Below, piece after piece: positions 1-9,562 of a DNA stretch of 64,000 bases; within the stretch, counting starts at the first letter, position 1; every line of letters begins with the position of its first letter. The DNA is from an uncultured Clostridia bacterium (GTDB lineage: Bacteria > Bacillota > Clostridia > Oscillospirales > Acutalibacteraceae). Position numbers and translations under genes: made by a program. The stretch spans positions 92,173 through 156,172 of the forward strand of contig CALEHY010000002.1 of the NCBI GenBank assembly GCA_937876375.1, given 5' to 3'. Below the pieces are notes generated by a model. It was not told where the DNA came from. It made no database searches and saw only the letters and a list, made by a program, of their open reading frames with translations.

Positions 1-1007
1 GCACCAAGAGATATAGCCTTATCGATACTAGCTTTGAACGAATCGAGAGTATCGCCATTTAGACCAGCGATAAAGTCCATATTAATATTCTTAAATCCGA
101 CCTCACGAGCTAAATTGTATGCCTCGATAGTTTGAGCTACAGTATGCTTTCTGCCAACAGCCTTTAGCACCTCGTCATTAAAACTCTGTGGGTTAATGCT
201 AATTCTACCAACATTATGAGCCATAAGTGTATCTAGCTTTGCTCTAGTGACAGTGTCTGGTCTGCCAGCCTCGACAGTGTATTCTCTAAGTGTTGACAAA
301 TCGAAGCTGCGCTCGATAGTGGATAACAATTTATCTAACTGCTGAGCAGACAAGGTAGTTGGTGTTCCACCACCAAAATATATTGTTTCTAGCTTTAATC
401 CAAGCTCTTTGGCTACTAGTCCATTTTGCTCTAATTCCTTACACAAGAGGTCAACATATGGCTCAATCAAATCAGTAGCATTAGCTATGCTATGTGACAC
501 AAACGAACAATATGAGCACCTAGATGGACAAAACGGAATGGATACATATAGTGAAAAAGAGTTATCACTGGACAGCGATATAATCTTGTTTTCATGCTCC
601 ATAACGTCAAGTGCCAAATCAACCTTTGATGGCTTGACATAGTCGGACAAGAACTTGTCCCTAGCACCATCAACGCCAAGTTTCTCTACAGTGGCATGCA
701 TTAATCTTGCTGGACGAACGCCATAAAGTATGCCCCACGATGGCTCAAAGCCAGTAAGTGTAGACAAAACTCTATAAAGCAAAAGGGACATAGCGTTAGC
801 CATATCCTCACCATCCTGTGCTAGATAGGTGTCCTCAAGTGATTTTGAGTACACCTTTGCTCTAACTGTTAGGAGATTATTCTCTTTTACTGTTTCGATT
901 ACAACATTATCATCGCCATCGGTGTGCAATTTTTCTAACGGAAAGAAAATAATACATATCTTCTCCATCTGATATGAGTAATCGTGGTTAATATTTTTTA
1001 TTATCAT
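1..1007 (-). CDS. hemZ: HemZ-type coproporphyrinogen III oxidase-like radical SAM protein (3' end outside window)
   Basis: This is a radical SAM enzyme of the oxygen-independent coproporphyrinogen oxidase (HemN/HemZ) family. I translated it by hand from an ATG at 1007 that overlaps the stop of the upstream hydrolase gene (ATGA). About 335 codons are visible before the window edge, so the C-terminus is missing. The radical SAM cluster motif is seen as FCPSRCSYC (CxxxCxxC), followed by the GGGTPT glycine motif. A roughly 150-residue N-terminal extension before the cluster motif fits HemZ rather than HemN or HemW. It is the last visible gene of the relA-dtd-hydrolase run. A true coproporphyrinogen oxidase activity is family inference; HemW-like heme chaperones share the motif. 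Confidence 0.85.
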   Translation of the reverse strand, partial: MIIKNINHDYSYQMEKICIIFFPLEKLHTDGDDNVVIETVKENNLLTVRAKVYSKSLEDTYLAQDGEDMANAMSLLLYRVLSTLTGFEPSWGILYGVRPARLMHATVEKLGVDGARDKFLSDYVKPSKVDLALDVMEHENKIISLSSDNSFSLYVSIPFCPSRCSYCSFVSHSIANATDLIEPYVDLLCKELEQNGLVAKELGLKLETIYFGGGTPTTLSAQQLDKLLSTIERSFDLSTLREYTVEAGRPDTVTRAKLDTLMAHNVGRISINPQSFNDEVLKAVGRKHTVAQTIEAYNLAREVGFKNINMDFIAGLNGDTLDSFKASIDKAISLG

Positions 1008-1624
1008 AATTGCATATTCATATATGGGTTGTTCTCTCGTTCAAACGGTAATGTAGTGCACTGGTCATGGCCAGTGTAAACAAAGAACACACCCTCTAGA
1101 TCACGAAGTTTGTGTAGTGACTCGAGCATTTCGTGTCCATCACCACCTGGAAAATCAGTTCTGCCACAATTTAAACGGAACAAAGTATCACCGGTGAACA
1201 CAGCGTTATCAACAGCATAGCAAACGCAACCCTTGGTATGTCCTGGAGTTGCCATAACCTTTATATCAAGGCTACCAAGCTTGATAACATCACCATCGGA
1301 CACAAGGATATCAGCCTCGATATCATCTTGATGAGCACCAGTGAATGCAGCAAGCGACAACTTTGATGAGGTGAGCATAGGTGCATCCTCAGTTGATATG
1401 ACAACCTTCGCACCAAAGCTCTTCTTAATACCATTGACACCAAGAATATGGTCGTAATGACCGTGAGTCAAAAGTATATATTTCAAATCTGTATCACCGA
1501 TAAGGTCATACATAGGACAAGTATCCTCTGGACAGTCAACAAGTGCAGACTGATTTGTCTCTTCATCAATGATAAGAAATGCGTTATTGCTCATTGAGCC
1601 AAATTGCTCTTGCTTAATAATCAT
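1004..1624 (-). CDS. Metallo-beta-lactamase fold hydrolase, glyoxalase II-like
   Basis: A 206-residue MBL-fold hydrolase. Metal-binding motifs seen in order are THGHYDHILG (HxHxDH), PGHTKGC, the aspartate in FTGDTLF, and the final histidine in YTGHD. The spacing and the GRTDFPGGD segment match small bacterial glyoxalase-II-like proteins. These hydrolyse S-acyl-glutathione or other thioesters; in organisms without glutathione the substrate is unknown. The start ATG overlaps the dtd stop codon (TGATG), so translation is probably coupled to dtd, and the stop overlaps the start of hemZ. The relA-dtd-hydrolase order is a recurring Firmicutes arrangement. Confidence 0.85.
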   Translation of the reverse strand: MIIKQEQFGSMSNNAFLIIDEETNQSALVDCPEDTCPMYDLIGDTDLKYILLTHGHYDHILGVNGIKKSFGAKVVISTEDAPMLTSSKLSLAAFTGAHQDDIEADILVSDGDVIKLGSLDIKVMATPGHTKGCVCYAVDNAVFTGDTLFRLNCGRTDFPGGDGHEMLESLHKLRDLEGVFFVYTGHDQCTTLPFERENNPYMNMQL

Positions 1625-2076
1625 CAGTGTAGCTCCTTGCTATCGAGAATAATTGTTACTGGTCCATCATTTACTAATTCAACCTGCATATCTGCACCGA
1701 ACTCACCAGTCTGAACGCTCCTAACACCAGCATTCTTAAGTTCATCAACAAAATACTCATAAAGAGCATTAGCCTCCTGTGGTGGTGCAGAATTAGAGAA
1801 GGATGGTCGTCTACCGTGCGAACAATCTGCACATAGTGTAAACTGTGACACGACTAACATTTCGCCATCAATATCAAGGCAGGACAAATTCATCTTGCCA
1901 TTCTCATCCTCAAAGATACGAAGATTTGGTATCTTCTTGACCAGCTTGTCAGCCTCTGCCTTGTCATCACCCTGCACAACGCCAAGAAGTATCATAAAGC
2001 CTTGTGCACATTCGCCAACAATCTTACCATCTATCTTAACATTTGAATATTTTACTCTTTGAATAACAGCCTTCAT
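1624..2076 (-). CDS. dtd: D-aminoacyl-tRNA deacylase
   Basis: A 150-residue protein, full length for Dtd, which removes D-amino acids (and glycine mischarged on tRNA-Ala) from tRNA in the cytoplasm. It starts MKAVIQRV and carries the two catalytic signature segments: SQFTLCAD in the middle and a GPVT motif (NDGPVTIIL) near the C-terminus. The GPVT cis-proline motif provides chiral rejection of L-aminoacyl-tRNA. AGAGG lies upstream of the ATG. It sits 9 bp after relA/spoT, a classic relA-dtd pairing in Firmicutes. I see nothing unusual in the sequence. Confidence 0.95.
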   Translation of the reverse strand: MKAVIQRVKYSNVKIDGKIVGECAQGFMILLGVVQGDDKAEADKLVKKIPNLRIFEDENGKMNLSCLDIDGEMLVVSQFTLCADCSHGRRPSFSNSAPPQEANALYEYFVDELKNAGVRSVQTGEFGADMQVELVNDGPVTIILDSKELH

Positions 2077-2085
2077 ACAAACCTC

Positions 2086-4302
2086 TTACAAATCGCTACG
2101 CTCAATTAGGTATACGCCATCAATCTTGTTAAGTAGCTTAATAATACCCATAAGGTGTTCCTTGCCATTAACGGACAATGTCATAGTAGTCAAACAGTTG
2201 CCATCGTTAATTGGACGAGCGTTAATAGAATGAATCTTTACATGAGCAGATGCCATAGTAGTAGTGATATCTAACACAACTCCATCACGATCAATAGCGT
2301 AAACATTAACCGTAGAGCGTGCCTCGACCTTAATATTTTTATCCCAATGAGCTGGCACCCAACGCTCTGGCTCTGGTGATGATTCGATATCAACCGGAAC
2401 ATTTTTACAGTCACGACGATGAACAGTCAAACCATGACCACGAGTGATGAAACCAATGATACTCTCACCAGGTAGTGGATTGCAGCAACGAGCCATATTG
2501 ATAAGACAGTTATCTATACCCTCAACGACAACACCACCAGATGATTTTTCTCGATTGACTTTTTCAATCTTATTAGGTGTTGGAGCTATTTGTGGCTCCT
2601 CCTTAATCTTCCAGTTACGATTATATTCGTCCTTAATACCAGGCATCAGACGACTAATCTGTACGCCACCATATCCGATAGCAGCATAGAAATCATCCTC
2701 GTTAGAAAAATGCTGACGCTCTGCAATCTTTAGCACGAACTCATCAAATGTTGCGCTATCTTTAAATCGAAGATAATTACGCTTAAATTCGTGCTCAAGC
2801 ACTGATTTACCCTCGACGATATTTTCTTCTCTGCGCTCCTTTTTGAACCAAGAGCGAATTTTTGACCTAGCTTCGCCAGTCTTTGCTATAGCAAGCCAGT
2901 CACGAGATGGTCCCTTGCCCTGTTGATTAGTAGTAATGATTTCACAGATTTGACCAGTCTTTACAACAGTGTCAAGGGTAACAATTCTACCATCAATCTT
3001 TGCACCAACCATACGATTGCCTACAGCAGAATGTATAGCATAAGCAAAATCGATAACTGTAGCACCCTTTGGGAGCGACTTTACATCACCCTTTGGAGTG
3101 AAAACATAGATTTCATCAAGGTACAAATCGCCCTTGATAGAGGTTAGAGCCTCCTCTGCTTGGGCTGTAGCATCACCATCTGAAATCTTATTAACGATAC
3201 TACTAATCCATTCGAGTGACATATCGACCTTGTCCTTGCCACCCTTGCCAAGCTTATATTTCCAATGGGCAGCGATACCATACTCTGCTGTACGGTGCAT
3301 ATCCCAAGTTCTAATCTGAATTTCGAATGGTACGCCCTTGTATATAACAGTAGTATGGAGTGACTGGTACATATTAGGCTTTGGTGTAGAGATATAATCC
3401 TTAAATCTACCAGGCAATGGAGTGAACATATCGTGAACAATACCAAGGGTATTATAGCAATCTATCATAGAGTCAACAATAATTCTAACAGCGTAGATAT
3501 CATATATCTCCTCAAAATTCTTACCCTTGATATACATTTTTCTAAATATACCGTGAACAGATTTTACACGAGATGTGATCTGGACATTCTCCATAGCTGG
3601 CTTTAGCTTGTCACCAATCTCGGACATAATGTTATTTAGGAAGGTCTGTCCTTCTTCCTTTTTCATGGATAGACTCTTCTCTATCTCCTCATATGCGATA
3701 GGGTCAAGATAGCGAATAGCCAAATCCTCTAGTTCCTCTTTAAACGCACGGATACCAAGACGGTGTGCGATAGGAGCATAAATCTCTAGTGTTTCGAGTG
3801 ATTTTTCTCTCTGCTTATATGGAGGCATATGCTCTAGTGTACGCATATTGTGCAGACGATCAGCAAGTTTGATAATAATAACTCTAACATCTTGGTTCAT
3901 AGCGATGAACATTTTGCGTATATTCTCTGCTTGCACCTCTTCACGAGTGGAAAGTGGAATTTGACCAAGCTTTGTAACGCCGTCAACGAGAAGTGCTACA
4001 TCACTACCAAAATTGTCAGTGATAAACTCCAAATCATATGTCGTATCCTCAACAACATCGTGAAGAAGAGCACCAATAATACACTCGTTATCCATACCAT
4101 AGTCGAACAAAATCTTCGCTACAGCGACTGGATGCATAATATATGGCTCACCAGACCTACGACGCTGATCCTTGTGTGCCTCGTAAGCTAAATCATACGC
4201 TCTTTGAATTTTTTGAGCGTCGTAGCCACTATTCTTTTTTACCTCTGCTATGAACTCATCAAAATGGTCATCATAGTCCTTCAAAGCAATATTATCAGCC
4301 AA
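2086..4302 (-). CDS. relA: Bifunctional (p)ppGpp synthetase/hydrolase (RelA/SpoT, Rsh)
   Basis: A 738-residue long RSH protein, normal length. The HD hydrolase domain is at about residues 30-180 with HDVVEDT near residue 84. The synthetase domain follows with EIQIRTWDMHRTAEYG near 330. A TGS domain begins around 397 (VFTPKGDV), a CNPLPG-containing zinc-finger-like region lies near 610, and a C-terminal ACT domain covers about 660-738. With an intact HD box it should both make and degrade (p)ppGpp. The start appears to be TTG at 4302, overlapping the recJ stop by 8 bases; GGAA lies immediately upstream. It lies in a recJ-relA-dtd run. Confidence 0.95.
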   Translation of the reverse strand: MADNIALKDYDDHFDEFIAEVKKNSGYDAQKIQRAYDLAYEAHKDQRRRSGEPYIMHPVAVAKILFDYGMDNECIIGALLHDVVEDTTYDLEFITDNFGSDVALLVDGVTKLGQIPLSTREEVQAENIRKMFIAMNQDVRVIIIKLADRLHNMRTLEHMPPYKQREKSLETLEIYAPIAHRLGIRAFKEELEDLAIRYLDPIAYEEIEKSLSMKKEEGQTFLNNIMSEIGDKLKPAMENVQITSRVKSVHGIFRKMYIKGKNFEEIYDIYAVRIIVDSMIDCYNTLGIVHDMFTPLPGRFKDYISTPKPNMYQSLHTTVIYKGVPFEIQIRTWDMHRTAEYGIAAHWKYKLGKGGKDKVDMSLEWISSIVNKISDGDATAQAEEALTSIKGDLYLDEIYVFTPKGDVKSLPKGATVIDFAYAIHSAVGNRMVGAKIDGRIVTLDTVVKTGQICEIITTNQQGKGPSRDWLAIAKTGEARSKIRSWFKKERREENIVEGKSVLEHEFKRNYLRFKDSATFDEFVLKIAERQHFSNEDDFYAAIGYGGVQISRLMPGIKDEYNRNWKIKEEPQIAPTPNKIEKVNREKSSGGVVVEGIDNCLINMARCCNPLPGESIIGFITRGHGLTVHRRDCKNVPVDIESSPEPERWVPAHWDKNIKVEARSTVNVYAIDRDGVVLDITTTMASAHVKIHSINARPINDGNCLTTMTLSVNGKEHLMGIIKLLNKIDGVYLIERSDL

Positions 4303-6322
4303 TTCCTAGTCTTCCCTTCAATGTAGAGATAACCTTAGTTTCCTCAAGGTTTACTCTACCATTTGTTAAATTTAGACTTATTCCATCGTTCATAGTGATC
4401 AGCCCAGCCTGTACAAAAGCCTTGACAGCAATCATAAGCTGACCATATGTCACCTTGTCCTGAAGCCTAAAATATAAATCATCAAGTGTGTAACTATATC
4501 CACCGTTCATCTTTAGACATTTGTAGATATAAGCACAGATATCACGATTCGGATAAATGCTCATATCACATTTGCCAGTAGAACGATAAATCTCATACTT
4601 GTCCTTCTCTGCAAAATATTTTTCATCGTCAGTCGTTGACAATCTAATATCAACAGCTTGGATAGACAAGTACATTTTGCCCTTAAAGGCATTCTTGCTG
4701 ACACGAACAGCAAGATTGAGGATATCACCAGTCTTGTATGGAAATTCCTCCTGTGTAGTGCCAAACTTTACCACACGAATACGCTTGCCCTTTTTCTCCA
4801 ACTCAAGACGAATGTGCTTGCCATCGCTGAGTGGAGTGACGGACACAAGACCCATTCTATATATACCAAAAACAACCTGTGGGTTGCTAGCACCGTATGG
4901 CTCCATAACAGCAAGATTGTCCACCAAATCGGTAGTGAGATAAAATGGAGACAGCTTGCAATCAAGCACTAGCTCCTGTGGTGGCATAGTGTCAAAATTC
5001 TCGTAGGAATAACGATTAATATCCTCTCTAAATTTATCTATCATACTAGCGTCAAGAGTGACACCAGCAGCAAGCGGATGACCACCAAACTGTATCAAGT
5101 CTTCACTACAGCTACTGATAGCATCGAAGATATTAAAGCCATCAATCGACCTAGCCGAGCCACGTGCTATGCCATCATCGTCGATACCGATAATGATGGT
5201 AGGTTTGCCATATTTTTCTAATATATGCGAAGCAACAATTCCAATAACGCCGTGATGATAACCCTCACCAGCAACGACAATAACTCTACCAGAGGTAAGT
5301 CTTGGATTTGCGCTAATCTTCTCTTTTACATCGTCGAGAATTTGCTTTTCGACAGCTTGACGCTCGGTATTCTCACCATTGAGCTCTTGGCACAGATTAA
5401 GGCATTTTTCACCATCGTCACACAGCAAAAACTCAACTGCTCGACCGGCGTCACCCATTCTGCCCATAGCATTTATCCTAGGACAAAGCTGAAAGGCAAT
5501 ATCATTAGCTGTGTACTGCTTGTCGCCATTAATTCTAACAAATGCAGACACAGATGGTCGAGGGTTGGTATTTATCTTTTCTATACCAGCACGAACAAAT
5601 CCTCTATTCTCATTTTGTAGTGGCATAACGTCAGCAATAGTGCCGATAGCTATCAAATCAGCATACTCACTCATAAGCTCATCAGGTTCACCCTCGTACA
5701 GAGCACAAGCCAGCTTGAACGCTACACCAACGCCACAATAATCCCTAAATTCAATATCATTATCCTCACGATGAGGATTAACAACAGCCTCTGCATGAGG
5801 TAATCTGTTGTCGCTAAGCTGATGGTGGTCGGTAACGATAAGTCTCATACCAAGCTGATAGATATACTCTGCCTCATCAAAGGCAGTGATACCGTTATCA
5901 ACAGTGATAATAAGGCTAGCACCATTCTGTTTAATAGCATCAATGGCGCTCATATTCATACCATATCCCTCATTCTCTCTGGATGGGATATAGTAAAACA
6001 CGTCTGCACCCTCTCGTCTTAAGAAATCCACCAAAAGTGCTGTAGCTGTGACGCCGTCACAGTCATAGTCACCATAGACACAGATACGCTCACCATTATC
6101 TATAGCGTCGCCAATGATAAATGATGCCTCCTCCATATCGACTAGATTAAATGGAGAGGTAATCATCACATTTTTTGACACAAAAAACGCAGCATCAGCA
6201 TCATCAACAATTCCTCTAGATACCATCAAAAAGGCAACAAATGGGTCAATATTAAATTTTTCGCTAAGTGCAGACGCTCTTTCCTTGTCAGCGTCACGCA
6301 CAACCCATTTTTTATGTGCCAT
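4295..6322 (-). CDS. recJ: Single-stranded-DNA-specific exonuclease RecJ
   Basis: A 675-residue DHH-family 5'-3' ssDNA exonuclease used in recombination and base excision repair. Visible motifs are YGDYDCDGVTAT near residue 80, a TDHHQ (DHH) motif near 165, and a DHHA1 glycine-rich segment (IQFGGHPLAAGV) near 430. The OB-fold domain follows, and an extra C-terminal region of about 120 residues resembles the extended RecJ forms of Clostridia. The start overlaps the hisE stop by one base (TAATGG), so recJ is read through from the histidine operon. It overlaps relA at its 3' end. Confidence 0.93.
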   Translation of the reverse strand: MAHKKWVVRDADKERASALSEKFNIDPFVAFLMVSRGIVDDADAAFFVSKNVMITSPFNLVDMEEASFIIGDAIDNGERICVYGDYDCDGVTATALLVDFLRREGADVFYYIPSRENEGYGMNMSAIDAIKQNGASLIITVDNGITAFDEAEYIYQLGMRLIVTDHHQLSDNRLPHAEAVVNPHREDNDIEFRDYCGVGVAFKLACALYEGEPDELMSEYADLIAIGTIADVMPLQNENRGFVRAGIEKINTNPRPSVSAFVRINGDKQYTANDIAFQLCPRINAMGRMGDAGRAVEFLLCDDGEKCLNLCQELNGENTERQAVEKQILDDVKEKISANPRLTSGRVIVVAGEGYHHGVIGIVASHILEKYGKPTIIIGIDDDGIARGSARSIDGFNIFDAISSCSEDLIQFGGHPLAAGVTLDASMIDKFREDINRYSYENFDTMPPQELVLDCKLSPFYLTTDLVDNLAVMEPYGASNPQVVFGIYRMGLVSVTPLSDGKHIRLELEKKGKRIRVVKFGTTQEEFPYKTGDILNLAVRVSKNAFKGKMYLSIQAVDIRLSTTDDEKYFAEKDKYEIYRSTGKCDMSIYPNRDICAYIYKCLKMNGGYSYTLDDLYFRLQDKVTYGQLMIAVKAFVQAGLITMNDGISLNLTNGRVNLEETKVISTLKGRLGIG

Positions 6323-6645
6323 TATGAATTCTTATCTACCTCGTGAAATTTTTTCAAATTGCCAGCCTTTTCAGCTCTCTTATGGAGGACAGCCTCTACG
6401 TCCTCGATAGAAATATCACTCTCCACCATCATAACAAGTGTGTGATAAATCAAGTCACAGATTTCGCCAACAGTCTCGTCCTTAACGCCATTCTTTGCAG
6501 CGATAACCATCTCTGTTGACTCCTCGCCAACCTTCTTCAAAATCTTGTCCATACCCTGCTCAAAAAGATAACAGGTATATGAGCCCTCTTCCTTTGCTTC
6601 CTTACGAGCTAGGATAGTCTCGTAATCATTTCTAATGTAATCCAT
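6322..6645 (-). CDS. hisE: Phosphoribosyl-ATP pyrophosphatase
   Basis: A 107-residue all-alpha MazG-like nucleotide pyrophosphohydrolase that performs the second step of histidine synthesis (PR-ATP to PR-AMP). The helix with EEGSYTCYLFEQG and the metal-binding GEESTEMVIAAKNG segment are recognisable. Length is typical for a stand-alone HisE. Its start shares one base with the hisI stop, so hisI and hisE remain separate genes rather than the hisIE fusion seen in enterics. It is the last his gene before recJ. Confidence 0.94.
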   Translation of the reverse strand: MDYIRNDYETILARKEAKEEGSYTCYLFEQGMDKILKKVGEESTEMVIAAKNGVKDETVGEICDLIYHTLVMMVESDISIEDVEAVLHKRAEKAGNLKKFHEVDKNS

Positions 6646-6986
6646 TATTTGTCCTCATTGTTAAACTCAATATTATTAAAAAAGCATGTGTGATTGCCAG
6701 TATGGCAGGCAGCACCAGTCTGGATAACCTTGATGAGCAATGTATCATCGTCACAATCTCCCTTGATGTCCACAATTTTTTGCAGATGACCAGAGGTAGC
6801 TCCCTTGTTCCAAAGCTCCTGTCTAGACCTTGACCAAAACCAAGTGTAGCCAGTTTCAAGTGTTTTTTGCATAGACTCCTTGTTCATATAGGCAAGCATT
6901 AGCACCTCACCAGTGGAATCCTCCTGCACTATAGCTGGAATAAGGTCTGATTTTACAAAATATTTGTCTAAATCAATCATTTGCAT
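6645..6986 (-). CDS. hisI: Phosphoribosyl-AMP cyclohydrolase
   Basis: A 113-residue HisI that opens the purine ring of PR-AMP in the third step of histidine synthesis. The zinc/magnesium region GDCDDDTLLIKV and the later cysteines in GAACHTGNHTCFF are as in the family. I take the first ATG (6986), which overlaps the hisA stop and has GGAGG about 10 bases upstream; a second ATG two codons later is possible. It is translationally coupled to both hisA and hisE. Confidence 0.94.
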   Translation of the reverse strand: MQMIDLDKYFVKSDLIPAIVQEDSTGEVLMLAYMNKESMQKTLETGYTWFWSRSRQELWNKGATSGHLQKIVDIKGDCDDDTLLIKVIQTGAACHTGNHTCFFNNIEFNNEDK

Positions 6987-7690
6987 ATATCGATAGCCTC
7001 CTTCAAATCAAGAGTGCCCTTGTATATCGATTTGCCACAGATAGCACCATATAGGTCGTTGTCCCTCAATGTGATGATATCATCGATATTGGTAACACCA
7101 CCGGACGCTGTGATACCACAGGATACAGCATTGTTCAGTTCAACAAGCTGTTCAACATTTGGTCCACTCAAAGTACCATCCTTTGAGATATCAGTGTAGA
7201 TAATAGTACCTACGCCCATACTCTCCATCTGTTTAGCAAGGTCGATAAAATGTGTGTTAGAGCCCTCTGTCCAGCCCTCTGTAGCAACAAAGCCATTCTT
7301 TGCATCGATACCGACAGCGATTAATGAGCCAAACTCCTTAACAGCCTCGGCAACAAGTTCAGGATTTTTAAGTGCAACAGAGCCAAGTATAACTCGACTG
7401 ATATCGTGATTAGCATAGTAGTCAATATCGTTCATAGTACGAATACCGCCACCAATCTCAACCTTAAGTCCAGTTTGCTGTGCAACAGCAACGAAAGTGT
7501 CGCTATTAACTCGTTCTTTTTTTAGTGAGCCATCAAGGTCCACCATGTGTATCCACTCTGCGCCAGCGTTCTCAAATCCAACAGCTGTCTCCAAAGCGTC
7601 AGCAGCAACCTGCTCTGCTGTAGCAAAGTCGCCCTTGAACAGACGAACTGGCTTGCCACCGATAATATCAATAGCTGGAAAAATAATCAT
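6977..7690 (-). CDS. hisA: Phosphoribosylformimino-5-aminoimidazole carboxamide ribotide isomerase
   Basis: A TIM-barrel ProFAR isomerase of 237 residues. The start at 7690 gives MIIFPAIDIIGG, the standard HisA N-terminus, with the catalytic aspartate in AIDI; a longer upstream reading would run into hisB. GGGAG lies upstream and only one base separates it from the hisB stop. The second catalytic aspartate is in IIYTDISKDG, and phosphate-binding loops GGGIRT and SGGV are present. Its product is normally handed to HisF/HisH, whose genes are not next to it, unlike the common hisH-hisA-hisF order. Confidence 0.95.
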   Translation of the reverse strand: MIIFPAIDIIGGKPVRLFKGDFATAEQVAADALETAVGFENAGAEWIHMVDLDGSLKKERVNSDTFVAVAQQTGLKVEIGGGIRTMNDIDYYANHDISRVILGSVALKNPELVAEAVKEFGSLIAVGIDAKNGFVATEGWTEGSNTHFIDLAKQMESMGVGTIIYTDISKDGTLSGPNVEQLVELNNAVSCGITASGGVTNIDDIITLRDNDLYGAICGKSIYKGTLDLKEAIDICK

Positions 7691-7691
7691 A

Positions 7692-8270
7692 TTACAGCAC
7701 TCCCTTTGTTGAAAGCACAGAGCCATCAGCATTTGGTCTAACAGCAATCTTTAGAGCATGTGCAGCAGCCTTGAATATACCCTCAATCTCGTGATGAGCG
7801 TTAGCTCCATATGGCACAATAATATGTAGTGTGATGCCACTATTCATAGCAAATGCTCTCCAAAACTCCTCTGTACAGCAGGTCTCGTAATCGCCACACT
7901 TTTCTTGCTCAAACGAAGCCTTAAAAACAAGAAATGGTCTATTGCTTATATCAAGTGAAACTTGGGCAAGTGCCTCGTCCATAGGGATGAAGAAAGTGCC
8001 ATATCTCTCGATGCCACTCATATCACCAAGTGCCTCTTTAAACGCCATACCAAGAGCAATACCAGTATCCTCAACGGTGTGGTGAGTGTCGACCTCCAAG
8101 TCACCAGTAACCTTTACCTTTAAGCCAAATCCACCATGAACGCCAAAGGCTGTTAGCATATGATCGAAAAAGCCAATACCAGTGCTAATCTCAACAGCAC
8201 CACCATCAAGATTTAGCTCTATCTTTATCTGTGTTTCCTTTGTATTTCTCTCTATTGTAGCAGTTCTCAT
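7692..8270 (-). CDS. hisB: Imidazoleglycerol-phosphate dehydratase
   Basis: A 192-residue monofunctional IGP dehydratase without the HisB phosphatase domain. Manganese-binding histidine motifs are visible as FDHML, DTHHTVEDTG and the C-terminal NAHHEIEG. It performs the sixth step of histidine synthesis. The start overlaps the hisD stop by one base. In many Clostridia hisB is followed by hisH; here hisA follows after a single base. Confidence 0.95.
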   Translation of the reverse strand: MRTATIERNTKETQIKIELNLDGGAVEISTGIGFFDHMLTAFGVHGGFGLKVKVTGDLEVDTHHTVEDTGIALGMAFKEALGDMSGIERYGTFFIPMDEALAQVSLDISNRPFLVFKASFEQEKCGDYETCCTEEFWRAFAMNSGITLHIIVPYGANAHHEIEGIFKAAAHALKIAVRPNADGSVLSTKGVL

Positions 8271-9553
8271 TACTCAAACCTTACCTTTATAGAATTTGCA
8301 TGTGCAGTCAATCCCTCTGTATCAGCAAGCTTTACGATATCATCCTTTGCATTACGAAGCTCCTGTGCTGTGTAATAAATGAATGATGACTTTTTAACGA
8401 AGCTGTCAACTGATAGTGGGCTGAAAAATCTTGCTGTGCCAGAGGTTGGCAAAACATGATTTGGACCAGCATAGTAGTCACCAAGTGGCTCTGGTGAATA
8501 GTTACCAAGGAATACAGAGCCAGCATTATCCACCTTACCGATATAGCGTAGTGGGTCAGCAATACACAGCTCCAAATGCTCTGGTGCAAGCTCGTTAGCA
8601 AAATCGATTGCCTGCTCCAGATCCTCACAAACGATAATTTCACCATAATCCTCTAGTGAAGCCTCAATAATCTCTTGACGAGCTAGGTGCTTAATCTGCT
8701 TTGATATCTCGTGCAATGTAGCCTTTGCCAAATCGCTAGAGGTTGTGAGCAAGATAGCAGATGCTAGCTTATCATGCTCTGCTTGGGACATAAGGTCAGC
8801 AGCAAGGAATGATGGGTCAGCTGTCTTGTCAGCAACGATAAGGATTTCACTAGGTCCAGCAACCATATCAATATCAACAATACCATAAAGTAATTTCTTT
8901 GCTGTAGCAACAAAGATATTACCAGGTCCAACAATCTTGTCTACCTTTGGTATCTTCTCTGTACCATATGCAAGAGCAGCAACAGCCTGTGCACCACCAA
9001 CTAGGAACACCTTGTCGACACCTGCAACAGCAGCTGCAGCCATAATATTAGGGTTAGGGTTGCCATCCTTTCCAGGTGGGGTAACCATAATAATCTCCTT
9101 AACGCCAGCAATCTTTGCTGGAATAGCGTTCATCAAAACTGATGATGGATAAGCAGCTGTGCCACCAGGAACATAAATACCTACTCTGTGTAGACCACGA
9201 ATACGCTGTCCCATAATAACGCCATTAGCCTCAGTAGTCATCCAAGACTGCTGTGCTTGGCGAAGATGAAAATCGTAGATATTGTTCTTTGCGTTGATAA
9301 TAGCTGTCTTAAAATCATCATCGACCATATCGAGATATGCGTCTAGCTCTTCCTTTTCGACAACAGTCTTCTTTGGAACACCACCATCAAATCTAACAGT
9401 GTACTCTCTAACAGCCTCATCGCCATTTTCCTTTACACCATTGATGATAGTTGTAACTATATCAACTATTTTTTGGTCAGTTTCGGCATTACGCTTTTTC
9501 AAATTTTCAATAAGCGCATACTCTGCCTTACCATTAGCCTTTGTAATCTTCAT
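8270..9553 (-). CDS. hisD: Histidinol dehydrogenase
   Basis: A 427-residue zinc-dependent, NAD-dependent histidinol dehydrogenase that performs the last two oxidations of histidine synthesis. The family signature is visible as MVAGPSEIL followed by DLMSQAEHD, with zinc ligands in QAEHD and the C-terminal LTAHANSI. The catalytic EH pair lies in NELAPEHLEL. GGAGG is found just before the ATG. It sits 9 bases after the hisZG fusion. Length and motifs are normal. Confidence 0.95.
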   Translation of the reverse strand: MKITKANGKAEYALIENLKKRNAETDQKIVDIVTTIINGVKENGDEAVREYTVRFDGGVPKKTVVEKEELDAYLDMVDDDFKTAIINAKNNIYDFHLRQAQQSWMTTEANGVIMGQRIRGLHRVGIYVPGGTAAYPSSVLMNAIPAKIAGVKEIIMVTPPGKDGNPNPNIMAAAAVAGVDKVFLVGGAQAVAALAYGTEKIPKVDKIVGPGNIFVATAKKLLYGIVDIDMVAGPSEILIVADKTADPSFLAADLMSQAEHDKLASAILLTTSSDLAKATLHEISKQIKHLARQEIIEASLEDYGEIIVCEDLEQAIDFANELAPEHLELCIADPLRYIGKVDNAGSVFLGNYSPEPLGDYYAGPNHVLPTSGTARFFSPLSVDSFVKKSSFIYYTAQELRNAKDDIVKLADTEGLTAHANSIKVRFE

Positions 9554-9562
9554 AATATCCTC